From positions 151,545 through 215,544 of the forward strand of contig JAFURQ010000011.1 in the NCBI GenBank assembly GCA_017471825.1: DNA of 64,000 bases. Direction: 5' to 3'. The notes below the pieces were generated by a model. The model had not been told where the DNA came from and did no database searches. It worked only from the letters and a program-made list of their open reading frames with translations. Shown piece by piece: positions 25,045 to 34,810 of the stretch. The translations under genes and the position numbers were made by a program. The stretch comes from Clostridia bacterium (GTDB taxonomy: Bacteria; Bacillota; Clostridia; Oscillospirales; CAG-272). The stretch's first letter is position 1, and each line of letters begins with the position of its first letter.

Positions 25045-27792
25045 ATGGGGCTTTTCAGCAAGCTTTTCGGCACATATAGCGAAAAGGAGATCAAAAAGAT
25101 TACACCCATAGTAGATAAAATTGAGGCGTTGGCTGACGAGTTTGCGGCTATGACCGACGAGCAAATGCGCGGCTATACCGACGTGCTGAAGGCTCGTCTT
25201 CAGGGCGGCGAGACGCTTGACGATATACTTCCCGAGGCTTTTGCCCTCGTGCGTGAGGCTGACTGGCGCGTGCTCGGCAAGCGTCCGTTCAGGGTTCAGC
25301 TGATGGGCGGTATTCTGCTCCATCAGGGCAGAATCGCGGAGATGAAAACGGGTGAAGGTAAAACCCTTGTTGCTACCCTTCCCGCTTATCTTAACGCTCT
25401 CTCGGGCAAGGGAGTGCACATAGTTACGGTTAACGACTATCTTGCAACGCGCGACAGCGAGGAGATGGGACGCGTTTACGGCTATCTCGGACTTTCAACG
25501 GGACTTATCGTGCGTGACCAGACCCCCGACGAAAAGCGCGCGGCATACGGCGCGGATATTACCTACGCTACAAACAACGAATTGGGCTTCGATTATCTGC
25601 GTGATAATATGGCGCTCTACAAGGAGGAGCTTGTTCAGCGCGGACATAATTTTGCCATTGTGGACGAGGTAGACTCGATTCTTATTGACGAGGCAAGGAC
25701 ACCTCTTATTATTTCGGGTGCGGCGGCGAAGTCTACCGACCTTTACGAGATGGCGGACAGATGCGTACGCTCCTTCTCAAAGCACGTTATCAAGGAGCTT
25801 GATGCGAAGGAGGATAACGACAAATACGAGGAGGACTATATCGTTGACGAAAAGGCGCGCACAGCAGTTTTGACGAAGAACGGTATAGAGAAGGTCGAAA
25901 GATTCTTCAACATCGAGAACCTTTCCGACCCTGAAAACAGCAACCTCTACCACCACATCAATATCGCCATTAAGGCGCGCGGCGTTATGAGGCGCGACAT
26001 TGATTACATCGTAAAGGACGGCGCGGTTATAATCGTCGATACCTTTACAGGTCGACTTATGCCCGGAAGAAGATACAACGACGGTCTGCATCAGGCAATC
26101 GAGGCAAAGGAAAACGTTAAAATACAGAGAGAATCGCGCACTATTGCGACGATAACCTTCCAAAACTACTTCCGTATGTACTCAAAGCTCTCGGGTATGA
26201 CGGGTACTGCTATGACCGAGGAAAATGAGTTCAGGCAGATTTACGCCCTCGACGTTGTTGAGGTGCCGACGAATATGCCGATGATAAGAAAAGACCATAA
26301 CGATGCGGTTTACCGCACTCTCAACGGCAAAATGAACGCTATCGTCAGGCAGATAAAGGAGTGCTATCGGAAGGGGCAGCCCGTGCTTGTCGGTACCGTT
26401 TCGATTGAAAAATCGGAGGAGCTCTCTGCCCTCTTGAAGCGCAACGGAGTGCCGCACAACGTGCTCAATGCGAAGCAGCACGCACGCGAGGCTGAGATAG
26501 TCGCGCAGGCGGGACGCTTTGGCTCGGTTACGATTTCAACCAATATGGCAGGTCGTGGAACCGACATTATGCTGGGCGGCAACCCCGAATATATGGCAAA
26601 GACGGAGATGCGCAAGCGCGGCATTGACGAGGACCTTATACTTGCCGCGACAGGCACCACAGACACCGACGATGCACAGATTCTTGAGGTGCGCGCTCTT
26701 TTCGGCGAGCTTTACGACAAATACCGCACAGAGATAAAGCCCGAGGCGGACAAGGTGCGCGAGGCAGGCGGTCTTTATATTCTCGGTACGGAAAGGCACG
26801 ACAGCCGCCGTATTGACAACCAGCTCCGCGGTCGAAGCGGACGTCAGGGCGACCCCGGAGAATCCCGATTCTATCTGTCGCTTCAGGACGACCTGATGCG
26901 CCTTTTCGGCTCTGACAGAATTGCGGGAATCACCGAAAGACTCGGACTCGACGAAAACACGCCGATTGATGCGAAGATTCTGTCCAATTCCATAGAAAAT
27001 GCACAGCGTCGCATAGAGGCAAACAACTTTGAGCGCAGAAAGCACGTGCTTACCTACGACGATGTTATGAACCAACAGCGCAAGATTATTTATCAGCAGC
27101 GCGCGGAGGTTCTTTTCAAGGACGATATTTCGGACACTATCAAGGAGATGATAACCTCCTCGGTTTCCGAATACTTTGATATTTGCTTCGGCTCCGAGGA
27201 CGTTTCCGAATACAATTTCGACGAATTCAGAAATCACTATCTCGGATACGTTAAGGATAAGAAGAATTTTGTTTACACACGCGAGGAGCTCGAGGCACTT
27301 GACAAGGATGCCTGGCGCGAGGAGCTTATCGCGGCGGCGCTAGCCGCATACGAGGCGAAGGAGCGTATGATTTCAAGCATTCCCGAGCTTCCCGAGAACG
27401 CGATGAGAGAGATGGAAAAGGCTATTCTGCTCCGAAACGTAGACCAAAAGTGGATGCTTCATCTCGAGGACAACGAGGAGCTCAAGGAATACGTAGGTCT
27501 TAACTCCTATGCACAGCGCGATCCCGTTGCTATTTACAGGCTTGAAGCGGCGGAGCTTTTCGACAAGATGATACACGACATCAAGGAGGACACCGTAAGA
27601 CAGGTGCTTTCCGCTATGCCTAGCGTCAAGCTGACGAAAAGAGAGGCGGTGGCAAAGCCGACTGCCGCATCCGTTGCAGGCTCCGCGCCTGCGAAAAGCA
27701 AGCCCGCAAGCTCGAAAAAGGTCGGAAGAAACGACCCCTGCCCTTGCGGAAGCGGTAAAAAATACAAGAAATGCTGTGGAATAAACGAATAA
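25045..27792 (+). CDS. secA: Preprotein translocase ATPase SecA
   Basis: Motor of the Sec export pathway, 915 residues. Start MGLFSKLFGTYSEKEIKKI after AAAAAGGAGA; upstream in-frame codons include the promoter region and are not used (an extended -10, TGCTATAAT, lies near 24980). Walker A MKTGEGKTLVATLP, DEAD region VDEVDSILIDEARTPLIISG, motif VI GRSGRQGDPGES, and the C-terminal zinc-binding tail NDPCPCGSGKKYKKCCG are present. Two membrane protein genes and two lipoprotein genes follow within short gaps on the same strand. Confidence 0.98.
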   Translation: MGLFSKLFGTYSEKEIKKITPIVDKIEALADEFAAMTDEQMRGYTDVLKARLQGGETLDDILPEAFALVREADWRVLGKRPFRVQLMGGILLHQGRIAEMKTGEGKTLVATLPAYLNALSGKGVHIVTVNDYLATRDSEEMGRVYGYLGLSTGLIVRDQTPDEKRAAYGADITYATNNELGFDYLRDNMALYKEELVQRGHNFAIVDEVDSILIDEARTPLIISGAAAKSTDLYEMADRCVRSFSKHVIKELDAKEDNDKYEEDYIVDEKARTAVLTKNGIEKVERFFNIENLSDPENSNLYHHINIAIKARGVMRRDIDYIVKDGAVIIVDTFTGRLMPGRRYNDGLHQAIEAKENVKIQRESRTIATITFQNYFRMYSKLSGMTGTAMTEENEFRQIYALDVVEVPTNMPMIRKDHNDAVYRTLNGKMNAIVRQIKECYRKGQPVLVGTVSIEKSEELSALLKRNGVPHNVLNAKQHAREAEIVAQAGRFGSVTISTNMAGRGTDIMLGGNPEYMAKTEMRKRGIDEDLILAATGTTDTDDAQILEVRALFGELYDKYRTEIKPEADKVREAGGLYILGTERHDSRRIDNQLRGRSGRQGDPGESRFYLSLQDDLMRLFGSDRIAGITERLGLDENTPIDAKILSNSIENAQRRIEANNFERRKHVLTYDDVMNQQRKIIYQQRAEVLFKDDISDTIKEMITSSVSEYFDICFGSEDVSEYNFDEFRNHYLGYVKDKKNFVYTREELEALDKDAWREELIAAALAAYEAKERMISSIPELPENAMREMEKAILLRNVDQKWMLHLEDNEELKEYVGLNSYAQRDPVAIYRLEAAELFDKMIHDIKEDTVRQVLSAMPSVKLTKREAVAKPTAASVAGSAPAKSKPASSKKVGRNDPCPCGSGKKYKKCCGINE

Positions 27793-27810
27793 GCTTTAAG
27801 GAACTGAAAA

Positions 27811-28509
27811 ATGGGATTTGGAACCTTTTTCATAGGGTACTTTCTCCTTATGAATTTAACGTATTACAGCTTTACGGATCTGATAGCAGGTCTCGTTATG
27901 CTGATGGCGGTCTATAAGCTACGTGGCATTAACAAGCATTTTGCGGCGGCGATAATACCCGCTGTGATGTTCTCGGTTATTGCGGCGATTGAGCTCGTAT
28001 CCGCCGTTGGAATTGCATTTGGAACGGATTTAAGCTTTCTTCTGAACTATACAGACCCTGCGAGATACCTTTGCATAGGCTTTTTGAGCGAAAGAATGCT
28101 TATGGGAATATCCGTCGTTGCAAAAGAGGTTGATGCGCAATCGGTTGCAAGGCACGCAAGGCTTACACGCCCCTTTGCAATTGCGGTTTTCGCCTTGGGA
28201 ACGGTTATGCAATTCCCGTATATTGACAGCTTTATACCGACTGCCGCACTTAATATCATCGCGGTGATTCTCACGTTTGTGATATTTATTCAGCTTATCG
28301 TCGTGCTCTTCTCGGTTTACGGTGCTTACCGGTGGATATGTATGCCGGAGGACGTTAACAACGAGAAGCCGGATACCCCATCCCGATTCGGATTTGTTAA
28401 TCAATTCCGCGAGCACGAGGAGGAGAAAAGACGGGAATATGCCGAGTATCAGGCTGAAAAGTTGAAAAAGAAGGCCTCTAAGAAGGCCAATAAGAAAAGG
28501 AAAAAATAA
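27811..28509 (+). CDS. Unknown polytopic membrane protein with Lys-rich tail
   Basis: Protein of 232 residues that I do not recognise. About five hydrophobic spans are visible (residues 5-40, 47-75, 118-140, 143-172), followed by a strongly basic cytoplasmic tail rich in Lys, Arg and Glu (KKKASKKANKKRKK at the end). It starts 18 bases after secA and its stop overlaps the start of the next membrane protein gene by one base (TAATG), so the two are translationally coupled and likely work together. Confidence 0.75.
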   Translation: MGFGTFFIGYFLLMNLTYYSFTDLIAGLVMLMAVYKLRGINKHFAAAIIPAVMFSVIAAIELVSAVGIAFGTDLSFLLNYTDPARYLCIGFLSERMLMGISVVAKEVDAQSVARHARLTRPFAIAVFALGTVMQFPYIDSFIPTAALNIIAVILTFVIFIQLIVVLFSVYGAYRWICMPEDVNNEKPDTPSRFGFVNQFREHEEEKRREYAEYQAEKLKKKASKKANKKRKK

Positions 28510-29966
28510 TGGAGACAGACACGCTGACAAGATCAAAGGGCACAGAGATTGCAAAGCCTATGAAATCGGCTTATGCGCTGATAATAGTGTCCTTGCTCCT
28601 GCTTTGCAACGTTAATATCGGCATTATAGATATTCTGCCGGATGCGATAGCATACTTTATGCTGGCGAAGGTCTTTTTCAAGGCATCGCTTCAGGCTCCG
28701 TTTTTCGAAGAGGCGCGCGAGGCGTTTCTGAAGCTCGGCTGGATAAATCTTGCGAAGCTTCCCGCGCTTTTTGTCATTGCGGCATCAAGAGCCGAAAATG
28801 CTTTTGGCAACGATACAAGTGTGGTTATATCCTTTATATTCTGCGTATTGGAAATCATTTTTCTTATACCCGCTATAAAGAACATCTTCGCCGCCCTGTT
28901 CAGGCTCGGAGAAAGAACCGATGCCGCATCACTTATCCGTCCGTTTGGAAAACGCGGAGCATCGCCCGAGTGGCTACTCGTATTTACCTATATATTTATG
29001 ATAGGCAAATGCATTTTTGCGGCGGCGCCCGAGCTCTTTACCCTTACGCGTACATCTGAGGACGGCTTCGGGCTCAAAACCATATCAATAGGCTATCCCA
29101 TAACCCTCGTCATCGCTCAGGCAGTCGGGCTGGTTTTGGGAACCATATGGCTTTTAAATTCCATAAAATACGCAAAGGCGGTACATAATGAGGGGCAGTT
29201 TAACTATTCGTTGGACGTGCTTGTGAGCTATGACCCCGATAACCGTTTCGCCGTCAGGCGTGAGCTTCGTACAGTTAAGCTCGGACTTACACTGCTTACG
29301 GTTGCCGCATTTTTCACTATTGATGTAAACTTTGACAATACCTTGGGTATAAATCTTTTACCCGATTTCATATACGGCATTCTACTTATGGTCGCGCTCG
29401 GCAGACTGAAGCAATATCTGCCGGAGAACACGCTGCGCCGTGCTTATATAAGCGGTATTGCTTATACCTTCCTATCGGCTATGTTTTTCGGAACCGAGAC
29501 GTATTTTCTCTATTATTTCGGATATGACGAGCTTCTGAGGGACGGTATCGCTTCAAAGGTTTATCTTTTCGTAGAGGCTACTGCGGCGGTACAGTTTATT
29601 GTGCTTGTGATATTTCTTTCGTGCATTGCGTCGGGGCTTTGCTCCTTTGTTTACAACCATACGGGTATCCCGCCGTCACACGAGCGCTATTCGCGAGCCG
29701 ACAAGGATTATCACAAGGGGCTTTGCACTCGCGTCAACTGGTATCTGGCTATCGGAATTCTTACGGGTGCGGCAAAGCTTATAGACGTTATTTCCCGTGC
29801 GACAGTCGAGATGATTTTCACACAGAGCTCTCAGGTGGCATATTTCCCTGCTCTTGAGTGGATGGGACTTGTGGTTACGGCGTGTGCCGTTTTGTTAATT
29901 GGCTTTTCCATTTATCTTTTCTCCACGCTCAAGGAGGAGTGTGAGATGAAATACATACAGCTATAA
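28509..29966 (+). CDS. Unknown polytopic membrane protein
   Basis: Protein of 485 residues with roughly ten membrane spans and no motif I can assign. Two internal segments look alike: GIIDILPDAIAYFMLAKV near residue 37 and LGINLLPDFIYGILLMVAL near residue 280, each followed by a similar span, suggesting an internal duplication of a half-unit. It is coupled to the preceding gene by a one-base overlap and followed after 11 bases by an LRR lipoprotein gene. The context suggests a cell-envelope role, by inference. Confidence 0.75.
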   Translation: METDTLTRSKGTEIAKPMKSAYALIIVSLLLLCNVNIGIIDILPDAIAYFMLAKVFFKASLQAPFFEEAREAFLKLGWINLAKLPALFVIAASRAENAFGNDTSVVISFIFCVLEIIFLIPAIKNIFAALFRLGERTDAASLIRPFGKRGASPEWLLVFTYIFMIGKCIFAAAPELFTLTRTSEDGFGLKTISIGYPITLVIAQAVGLVLGTIWLLNSIKYAKAVHNEGQFNYSLDVLVSYDPDNRFAVRRELRTVKLGLTLLTVAAFFTIDVNFDNTLGINLLPDFIYGILLMVALGRLKQYLPENTLRRAYISGIAYTFLSAMFFGTETYFLYYFGYDELLRDGIASKVYLFVEATAAVQFIVLVIFLSCIASGLCSFVYNHTGIPPSHERYSRADKDYHKGLCTRVNWYLAIGILTGAAKLIDVISRATVEMIFTQSSQVAYFPALEWMGLVVTACAVLLIGFSIYLFSTLKEECEMKYIQL

Positions 29967-29977
29967 CGGAGGGCGGA

Positions 29978-31630
29978 ATGAAATTTTTAAGGAAAACACG
30001 TGTTATTCTTTTAGTTATTCTTGCTATCTCGCTTGCATCCTTGCTTATCTCCTGTCAAGGTGAGGATATTGAGGGTGGCGTGTTTTACAACGGAAAATGG
30101 GTCATCGGATGCGAGGACGGCATCACGCGCGCTGAAATCCGCGACGGCACCGTTGGTATTCAGACCGGTGCGTTTGCGGGTCAAGCCTCTCTTACCGAAA
30201 TAGTCATTCCCGAAAGCGTTACCACCGTGATGAGCGGTGCATTCGACGGCTGTGATTCTCTCATCAGCGTCGAAAACGGCATAAGCTACGTTGCCGACTG
30301 GGTTATCGCGTCCGACAAGGAGATTATCGAGGCAAATATAAGAGCGGGGGCGGTTGGAATTGCGAGCCGCGCCTTTAGCGGCTGCGAGAAGCTCGTCAGC
30401 GTGAATATTCCCGACAGTGCGGCAAGCATCGGTAAGGAAGCTTTTGCAGGATGTAGCTCTATTACGGAAATAACTCTTCCCTTTCTCGGTGCAACCGAGG
30501 ATTCGACGATGAACTCGCATTTTGCCTATATTTTCGGAGCCTCAAACGAGGACAAGAACGCCGAATTTACTCCGAGGTCGCTTAAACGGGTGACTGTTAC
30601 TGCGACTGCCGAAATAAACAACGGCGCCTTTAAGGGCTGCTCGTCAATTTCGGAAATAACCCTTCCCGACACGCTTGTAAGCATTGGAAGCGAGGCATTC
30701 CGCGGATGCACGGCGCTCAACACAGTTAACGTGCCAGATTCGGTTACTCATATTGGCGAATACGCCTTTTACGCTTGCCACGGGCTTCTCGACATACACA
30801 TTCCGTCGGGAGTTTCGGTGCTTGAAAAATTCACCTTTACCGAATGTAAGAGTCTGACGAGGGTCGTTGTTCCCGATTCTGTTACGGTCATAGAGCCCTG
30901 CGTATTCGGAAACTGCGAGAATCTCGTGGATATAACACTTTCAAAGAATCTTACGTCGATAGGTCAGCAGGCGTTTGACGGCTGTAATATTCTGACGGAT
31001 ATAGTTATTCCCTCGGGAAATATCGGCAAGGGTGTCTTTAACGAGTGTGAAAATCTCACGAACGTTACGCTCGGTGACGGGATTGAGGTAATTGGCGAGA
31101 ACGCCTTTTATTCCTGCCGCAGACTGACGAACATAAACGCACCGAAATCGCTGAAGGTGATAAAATCGCAGGCATTTGCCAACTGCAACAGTCTTGTTGC
31201 GTTTGATATGAGTGAGGGAGTTCTGGAGATTGGCGAATATGCTTTTTACTACTGCTCCGCTCTTCGTGACGTTACTATACCCGATAGTGTAAGGGTTATC
31301 GGCGCTCAGGCGTTCCGTGCCTGCGACAAAGCGATTAAAAAATCCGCAAACGGAGTTGAAAGCATTGACGGTTGGGTTGTTTACGCTCTTCCCGCGGTTA
31401 CGTATCTTGTAATCGACAGCTCGCTCCGCGGCGTTGCCTGCAACGTTTTTTTAGAGTGCAGTGGCTTTGATGCAGTCTACCTCGCCGGCGATTCTCGACT
31501 TTCTGACGTTACGCTTTGCGACGGAAACGGAAGACTTTCTTCGGCTTCGACATACGTTTTTTCGGAAAACGAGCCCTCGGTCGAGGGGGATTTTTGGCAT
31601 TATACCGACGGTATACCAACACCGTGGTAA
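29978..31630 (+). CDS. BspA-type leucine-rich-repeat lipoprotein
   Basis: Predicted surface lipoprotein of 550 residues. Signal peptide MKFLRKTRVILLVILAISLA with lipobox LLISC, then about a dozen LRR_5 repeats with the pattern VNIPDSAASIGKEAFAGCSS. An island that breaks the repeat pattern (LPFLGATEDS ... YIFGAS ... TPRSLKRVTVT, residues 168-208) recurs in the next gene. BspA-like repeats mediate adhesion in several gut and oral bacteria, and the ligand here is unknown. GGAGG lies upstream of the ATG. Confidence 0.88.
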   Translation: MKFLRKTRVILLVILAISLASLLISCQGEDIEGGVFYNGKWVIGCEDGITRAEIRDGTVGIQTGAFAGQASLTEIVIPESVTTVMSGAFDGCDSLISVENGISYVADWVIASDKEIIEANIRAGAVGIASRAFSGCEKLVSVNIPDSAASIGKEAFAGCSSITEITLPFLGATEDSTMNSHFAYIFGASNEDKNAEFTPRSLKRVTVTATAEINNGAFKGCSSISEITLPDTLVSIGSEAFRGCTALNTVNVPDSVTHIGEYAFYACHGLLDIHIPSGVSVLEKFTFTECKSLTRVVVPDSVTVIEPCVFGNCENLVDITLSKNLTSIGQQAFDGCNILTDIVIPSGNIGKGVFNECENLTNVTLGDGIEVIGENAFYSCRRLTNINAPKSLKVIKSQAFANCNSLVAFDMSEGVLEIGEYAFYYCSALRDVTIPDSVRVIGAQAFRACDKAIKKSANGVESIDGWVVYALPAVTYLVIDSSLRGVACNVFLECSGFDAVYLAGDSRLSDVTLCDGNGRLSSASTYVFSENEPSVEGDFWHYTDGIPTPW

Positions 31631-31689
31631 TGCCATATTTGAAACAGTACAATCATAAATCGTAAATATTCATTAAGGAAGGAAATCAA

Positions 31690-34600
31690 ATGAATAACAG
31701 CAAGCTCAAAGGAGTTTTTCTGTGTCTTGTGATTTTTGCCCTTCTTTCCACTGCCGTGCTTGCGTTTACCGCTTGCGACGGGGAGGAGCCTACGGAGAGC
31801 ATCAATTTCACATACACCGAAACAGAAGATAACGTTGAAATAACGGGATATGAGGGGATTTTATCCTCGGAGGACAAGCTCACCATTCCCGCGATGATTA
31901 ACGGCAAGCCCGTTACCTCTATTGCAGGCTCTGCCTTTGCAAAGAGGACCGACCTCACCTCAGTATTTATTCCCGCAAGCATTACCGCTATCGGTGAGGG
32001 AGCATTTGAGGGATGTCAAAATCTGACCTCAATCAACATTCCCTACAGTATAAAAAGAATTGAGGCAAAAACCTTTTACGGCTGTGAGTCGCTCACATCG
32101 GTTTCGCTCACCAAAAAGGTTACTTACATAGGCACCGAGGCGTTTTACGGCTGTCGCTCGCTTGATGCGATTACAATTCCCGACAGTGTTACCGAAATTG
32201 GCAATAATGCTTTTAAGAAATGTAAAATAAAGACTGCGGAAATTCCCACCTGGGCTATTGCTTCGATAGATACCGAAGCGCTTGAGGCTCTTGTGATAAC
32301 CGGCGGTGACAGCATTGGCGCAGAGGCATTTGCAGAGTGCGAAGCACTTGTCAGCGTATATATTCCCGACAGTGTTACCGAGATTGCCGAAAATGCTTTT
32401 TCGGGCTGTAATGCTATTGAGCACCTTACCGTTTCGGGACGCTCTCTTGCCTGTTTCTCGCTTTCAAACCTCAAATCTCTTGATATTATCGGCGACGCCG
32501 AGATAGAAAAGGGTATGCTTTCGGGTAGCTCAAGACTTGATAAGCTTACTCTCCCCTACATCGGTGCGAAGGGCTCCGATGCGGAGTCTTACCTCGGCTA
32601 CGTTTTCGGCGCTGACAATGCCGCCGCAAACCCGAATTTTGTACCCAAAAGCCTCAGAACAGTCGTTATTACCGGCGGCACCGCCATTGGCGACAGTGCA
32701 TTTTTCGGCTGTGCGGGTATTACGAGTGTAATTCTTCCCTCCTCCGTAACCTCTATCGGCGAGGGTGCGTTCCTTGGCTGTGACGAGCTTCGCAGTGTTA
32801 ATATCCCTGCGCGCGTTACGAGCATAGGTGCCGAGGCGTTTGCTAAAACGAGCATTGAAAGCGCGGTTATTCCCGATTCGGTTACCGCTATCAACGACAG
32901 CGTTTTCTATAACTGCAAGAGCCTCAAATCTCTTACCATAGGAAGCGGTGTTACAAGTGTTGGAGACAACGCCTTTTACGGCTGTGATGCGCTTTCTGCC
33001 CTTTATATAAGCGACGTTGAAAAATGGTGCGAGCTTGATTTTGCCGATTGCTACAACTCTCCCCTTTTCTACGCGAGAAATCTTTACGTAAGCGGCGAGC
33101 TTGCAACCGAGCTTGTTATTCCCGAGAGCATTACGGAGATAAAGTCGAACACGTTTTACGGTGCATCAAACGTTAAGAGTGTCAGATTCCTCGGTGACGT
33201 TACGGCAATTGCGGATTATGCCTTCACCGCTTGTGTAAGCCTTGAGAGCATTATTCTTCCCGACAGCGTTACCTCTGTCGGCAAATCCGCGTTTTCCAAC
33301 TGTGAATCCCTCGCAGAAATCGTCATTCCCGAATCTGTTGCTACAATTGGTGAATACGCCTTCAACATTTGCGACGAGCTCGCATCTGTAACCGTTCTCG
33401 GCAATACCGCAATTGGTGAAAACGCATTCCGCGGTTGCTCATCTCTTGCTAATCTTAACGTTAATAACGCGGCTACCGCCTCGGCGAGCGCATTCTCCGG
33501 ATGCGATAATATTATGAACGCTACCGTCTCTATTGAGGTAGCCGAGCTTATCTCAAAAAGAGCTCTCGTTAACGTGATCGTTAACGGCGGCGAAACCGTT
33601 ACGAAGGACGCCTTTGGCGGTGCATTAAGGCTTAAGAGCGTTGCCCTGCCCGCGAGCATTACGTCTATTGATGACGGCGCTTTTGAGGGCTGTGTAAAGC
33701 TCAACGCCGTTATTCTTGCAGAGGATAGCGAGCTTACCGAGATTGGCGCAAGAGCGTTTGCCGGCTGTGTAAATCTCATATCCGCAACCGTTCCCGCGTC
33801 GGTTAATTCGGTTGCCGAGGATGCCTTTGAGGGCTGTTACCGTCTTGCAGAGGTCTATAACCTCTCCGCAGTAGAGCTTACTGACGTGCTTGCGTATACG
33901 AAGGCTATTTATACCGATGCTGCCGCAGAGAGCAAATACGTATGGAACGGCGATTTCCTCTTCTTTGAAAACATTCTTATAGGATATTTCGGAAACAATT
34001 CCGTGCTTACTCTGCCGAGCGGAGAATATGAAATAAACGCAAATGCTCTTCGTGGGCTTGATATTGTGGGTATAGTTATCCCCTCGACTGTTACAGCTAT
34101 CGGTGACGGTGCGTTTGCTGAATGCGATTCTCTTACCGAGGTGACCGCTTCCCTCTCTGCGCTCACTCATATAGACGCCTCGACAGTTACCGCACTCACG
34201 CTTGTTGATACCGCGACTCTTACGGCAGGTGCGCTTGACACCTTCGTAGCTCTTAAGACTCTTGTTTTACCCGAGACGCTTACCCTCATTGAGAGCGGTG
34301 CGCTCACCGAGCTTTGCGAAATTACTGCCATAACGCTTCAGGGAAGCAACAGCGCATATCAGCTGATTGAGGGCAATCTTTATACCAAGGACGGCAAAAC
34401 CCTCGTTCGAGCTATGACCGACACCGACTACCTTACTCTTCCCGAATCGGTTACCGTTATCGGTGAGGGCGCATTTGCATACTGCGAAAATATTTCGCTT
34501 ACGTATGAGGATGAAACAAAGCTTACTACCATAGGCGCTGATGCATTTAAGGGCTGTAGCGGCGTTTATAGCCTTGAAATCCTTGCCAGCGTTACCGCAA

Positions 34601-34743
34601 TAGGTGAGGGTGCGTTTGACGGCTGTACCTCGCTTTATGAAATTACGGTTCGCGAAGGTAACACCGCGTTTTCCGTAACCGAGGACAGAAAGCTCGTTGC
34701 CACAGACGGCACGGTTATCTGGGAGCCTGTTGAAGAAAGCTAA
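31690..34743 (+). CDS. Large BspA-type leucine-rich-repeat lipoprotein
   Basis: Surface lipoprotein of 1017 residues. Signal peptide with lipobox AFTAC, a short acidic linker, then more than twenty LRR_5 repeats (TAIGEGAFEGCQNLTSINIP type). The island LPYIGAKGSD ... YVFGAD ... VPKSLRTVVIT near residues 285-325 parallels the neighbour, and a degenerate block (ALYISDVEKWCELDF) interrupts the array near 440. No C-terminal sortase signal is seen, so the lipid anchor is the only attachment. It lies 59 bases after the 550-residue paralogue; AAGGAAGG precedes the ATG. Confidence 0.88.
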   Translation: MNNSKLKGVFLCLVIFALLSTAVLAFTACDGEEPTESINFTYTETEDNVEITGYEGILSSEDKLTIPAMINGKPVTSIAGSAFAKRTDLTSVFIPASITAIGEGAFEGCQNLTSINIPYSIKRIEAKTFYGCESLTSVSLTKKVTYIGTEAFYGCRSLDAITIPDSVTEIGNNAFKKCKIKTAEIPTWAIASIDTEALEALVITGGDSIGAEAFAECEALVSVYIPDSVTEIAENAFSGCNAIEHLTVSGRSLACFSLSNLKSLDIIGDAEIEKGMLSGSSRLDKLTLPYIGAKGSDAESYLGYVFGADNAAANPNFVPKSLRTVVITGGTAIGDSAFFGCAGITSVILPSSVTSIGEGAFLGCDELRSVNIPARVTSIGAEAFAKTSIESAVIPDSVTAINDSVFYNCKSLKSLTIGSGVTSVGDNAFYGCDALSALYISDVEKWCELDFADCYNSPLFYARNLYVSGELATELVIPESITEIKSNTFYGASNVKSVRFLGDVTAIADYAFTACVSLESIILPDSVTSVGKSAFSNCESLAEIVIPESVATIGEYAFNICDELASVTVLGNTAIGENAFRGCSSLANLNVNNAATASASAFSGCDNIMNATVSIEVAELISKRALVNVIVNGGETVTKDAFGGALRLKSVALPASITSIDDGAFEGCVKLNAVILAEDSELTEIGARAFAGCVNLISATVPASVNSVAEDAFEGCYRLAEVYNLSAVELTDVLAYTKAIYTDAAAESKYVWNGDFLFFENILIGYFGNNSVLTLPSGEYEINANALRGLDIVGIVIPSTVTAIGDGAFAECDSLTEVTASLSALTHIDASTVTALTLVDTATLTAGALDTFVALKTLVLPETLTLIESGALTELCEITAITLQGSNSAYQLIEGNLYTKDGKTLVRAMTDTDYLTLPESVTVIGEGAFAYCENISLTYEDETKLTTIGADAFKGCSGVYSLEILASVTAIGEGAFDGCTSLYEITVREGNTAFSVTEDRKLVATDGTVIWEPVEES

Positions 34744-34754
34744 AGCAATAATAA

Positions 34755-34796
34755 ATCCCCATTTAGCATCACGCTAAATGGGGATTTTGTATTTTT
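34755..34796. terminator. Bidirectional terminator between LRR and fucosidase genes
   Basis: AAATCCCCATTTAGC / GCTAAATGGGGATTT inverted repeat with A/T flanks. Confidence 0.85.
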
Positions 34797-34810
34797 AAAA
34801 ATTATAGTGC

